In this document: positions 63,701 through 64,000 of the stretch, in pieces | How the letters are laid out: each line of letters begins with the position of its first letter | How positions within the stretch are numbered: the first letter of the stretch is position 1 | Assembly: GCA_001596135.1 (NCBI GenBank) | Contig: CP014773.1 | Location: forward strand, 4,588,001-4,652,000 | From: Mucilaginibacter sp. PAMC 26640 | Lineage (GTDB): Bacteria > Bacteroidota > Bacteroidia > Sphingobacteriales > Sphingobacteriaceae | Length of the DNA: 64,000 bases | Direction: 5' to 3' | The notes under the pieces: generated by a model | What the model saw: the letters and a program-made list of their open reading frames with translations, nothing else | Databases searched by the model: none | Told to the model about the DNA's origin: nothing | Translations under genes and position numbers: made by a program

Positions 63701-63981
63701 AAGGATTCACAAATGTTGATGAAGCATTTGTTTACAGTGCTTCATACGTAAAACTTCGCGAAGTGAAGATTGGCTATACGTTCCCGTCGCGCTGGGTTAA
63801 AGGTGTCGGCTTGCAATCTGCTACATTATCATTGGTTGGCCGTAACCTGTGGATCATCCATAAGAATGTACCAAACATAGACCCCGAAACCGCATTTAAT
63901 ACCGGTAACGGCCAGGGACTGGAAGACCTTACCCTGCCCACCGTTCGCAACATCGGTTTTAACGTTAACCTCAAATTTTAA
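60793..63981 (+). CDS. SusC/RagA-type TonB-dependent receptor
   Basis: A 1062-aa outer-membrane receptor: signal peptide (~1-23), carboxypeptidase-like N-terminal domain (~27-112, 'ISGVVTAKGDGQALPGVTIG'), TonB-box/plug region ('LNEVVVTALNISK', 'VNALSGKIAGVQVTG', 'LFVVDGVIVDNS', 'ISVLKGPNAAALYGYRAAGG') and a large barrel ending 'IGFNVNLKF'. It is energised by TonB-ExbBD. The substrate is unknown; the upstream SAM riboswitch and poly-Cys leader suggest a sulfur-containing compound or peptide rather than a glycan. Confidence 0.96.
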   Translation: MLKNYKNLLAILLLFLALQQADAQAVKISGVVTAKGDGQALPGVTIGVKGTTNGTQTDISGKFTINASANDVLRISYIGFTTIEVPVNNNGEPLQIVLQEAPNSLNEVVVTALNISKDKKSLGYAVQGLKSKDISEAKESNLVNALSGKIAGVQVTGSQGDMGSSRIVIRGETSVSGNNQPLFVVDGVIVDNSQFQGANGSRDFPNAISDLNSEDIESISVLKGPNAAALYGYRAAGGVILIKTKTGKGAQGLGITINSNTSFATLKVFPDYQNQYGQGSNGKFSYVDGKGGGVNDGVDESWGPALDGRLIPQFNSNGQAVPFVSHPNNVRDFFNTGVTLNNGVALAGSGEKFDYRLSYNNLHQTGVVPNSSQGRNSFLLNSTFRPNSKLTITTIANYIKDDAGNLPGSYGRRATSTMLQFTWFGRQVDVSQLRNYRDANGNTFNWNNSYYSNPYFVAYENTVAQHKNRIIGSVELNYKIINGLSANFRTGTDYYNDRRKIKVAYGTNGTPFGSYEEDAYTVNETNTEARLQYTKKLSKDFSFDGFVGGNISSILNEQNDQIAPKLAVAGLYTLSNSRDPLVSSNYYGKLKTYSYFASAQIGYKNYAFLNLTGRNDWSSTLPAANLSYFYPSVNGSLVLSEALDLKSDVLSYLKLRGGWSKVGKATTPYQLINTYNFTAPFGANPQQSAASINLNPNLKPETTTSGEAGIEAGFLKNRIRLDLSVYNTNSVNQILNVDVSSTTGYSQKLINGGRINNKGLEVQLSATPVKSTDFTWDVTVNYSRNKSKVVSLDDAGQLKSYILGTNRTVQVLAAVGQPYGTLFGTAYQRDASGQIIIGSNGTPVVSNTKQYLGKYTPDWLGSINNSFSYKRINLSFLVDARVGGSIYSNTNRTGTYTGVLASTLPGRGAANGGLSYYYPGNNAALPAVQVSAGAAAPGGATVYDDGMIFKGVKADGTANTSIIPAQSYYKGFTNVDEAFVYSASYVKLREVKIGYTFPSRWVKGVGLQSATLSLVGRNLWIIHKNVPNIDPETAFNTGNGQGLEDLTLPTVRNIGFNVNLKF

Positions 63982-63986
63982 AAATC

Positions 63987-64000
63987 ATGAAATTTAGATA
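63987..64000 (+). CDS. Start of probable SusD-family lipoprotein (partial)
   Basis: An ATG 5 nt after the SusC stop opens a frame (MKFR...) that runs off the right edge. Position immediately after a SusC gene makes SusD/RagB the expected product; only four codons are visible. Confidence 0.5.

Noticed and set aside
1..64000. CRISPR array, transposon, prophage or biosynthetic cluster
   Set aside because: No regularly spaced direct repeats, no transposase, integrase or phage gene, and no multi-enzyme natural-product genes were found.

Overview
The window looks like chromosomal DNA of a member of the Bacteroidota, most likely family Sphingobacteriaceae (Mucilaginibacter/Pedobacter-like). The reasons are the SusC-type TonB receptor, C-terminal type IX secretion (T9SS) sorting domains, an UpxY-type NusG paralogue, a fused CcoN/CcoO oxidase subunit, near absence of Shine-Dalgarno sequences, and promoters of the TAnnTTTG type. 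The genus is an inference. I see no rRNA, tRNA, transposase, phage gene or CRISPR array.

Region 1 (1-15.4 kb, minus strand) is an exopolysaccharide locus: flippase (partial), two GT4 glycosyltransferases, a secreted glycoside hydrolase-like protein, a Wzy/ligase-like membrane protein, a Wzc-type tyrosine autokinase and a Wza-type export lipoprotein. Two giant secreted carbohydrate-binding proteins (1290 and 944 aa) lie upstream. Region 2 (15.8-29.4 kb) is accessory: an UpxY antiterminator, four paralogous small helix-turn-helix proteins, a membrane protein and a 1752-aa protein that re-use domains of the two giant proteins, and several genes I cannot name. Five transcription starts in regions 1-2 appear to share one upstream element at a fixed distance from the -7 box.

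Region 3 (29.4-33 kb) has an OmpA-like protein, an NHL-type lipoprotein, a single-domain response regulator and an RRM protein. Region 4 (33-39 kb, minus) is porin, DASS dicarboxylate carrier and sdhCAB in one apparent operon. A ~240-nt intergenic stretch rich in inverted repeats follows.

Region 5 (39.5-59.4 kb) is a microaerobic respiration island: Usp, an unrecognised flavoprotein-like enzyme, the cbb3 oxidase biogenesis and structural genes (ccoI-S-NO-Q-P-G-fixH-safE), DUF1275, AdhP, HemN and a hydroxyacid dehydrogenase. It ends with a FixL-like haem-PAS kinase followed by a single protein that joins a receiver domain to a Crp/Fnr domain (FixJ and FixK in one). FNR/FixK-type palindromes (TGAy-N4-rTCA) lie upstream of five genes, and in five promoters the palindrome ends 44-45 nt before a -7 box. 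This suggests one regulator for the whole island.

Region 6 (59.7 kb to end) is a sulfur-linked unit: a SAM-I riboswitch, a TlpA-like thioredoxin, a 35-codon leader peptide ending in Met and four Cys codons, a SusC receptor and the first codons of a probable SusD gene. Both leaders suggest control by methionine/cysteine status.
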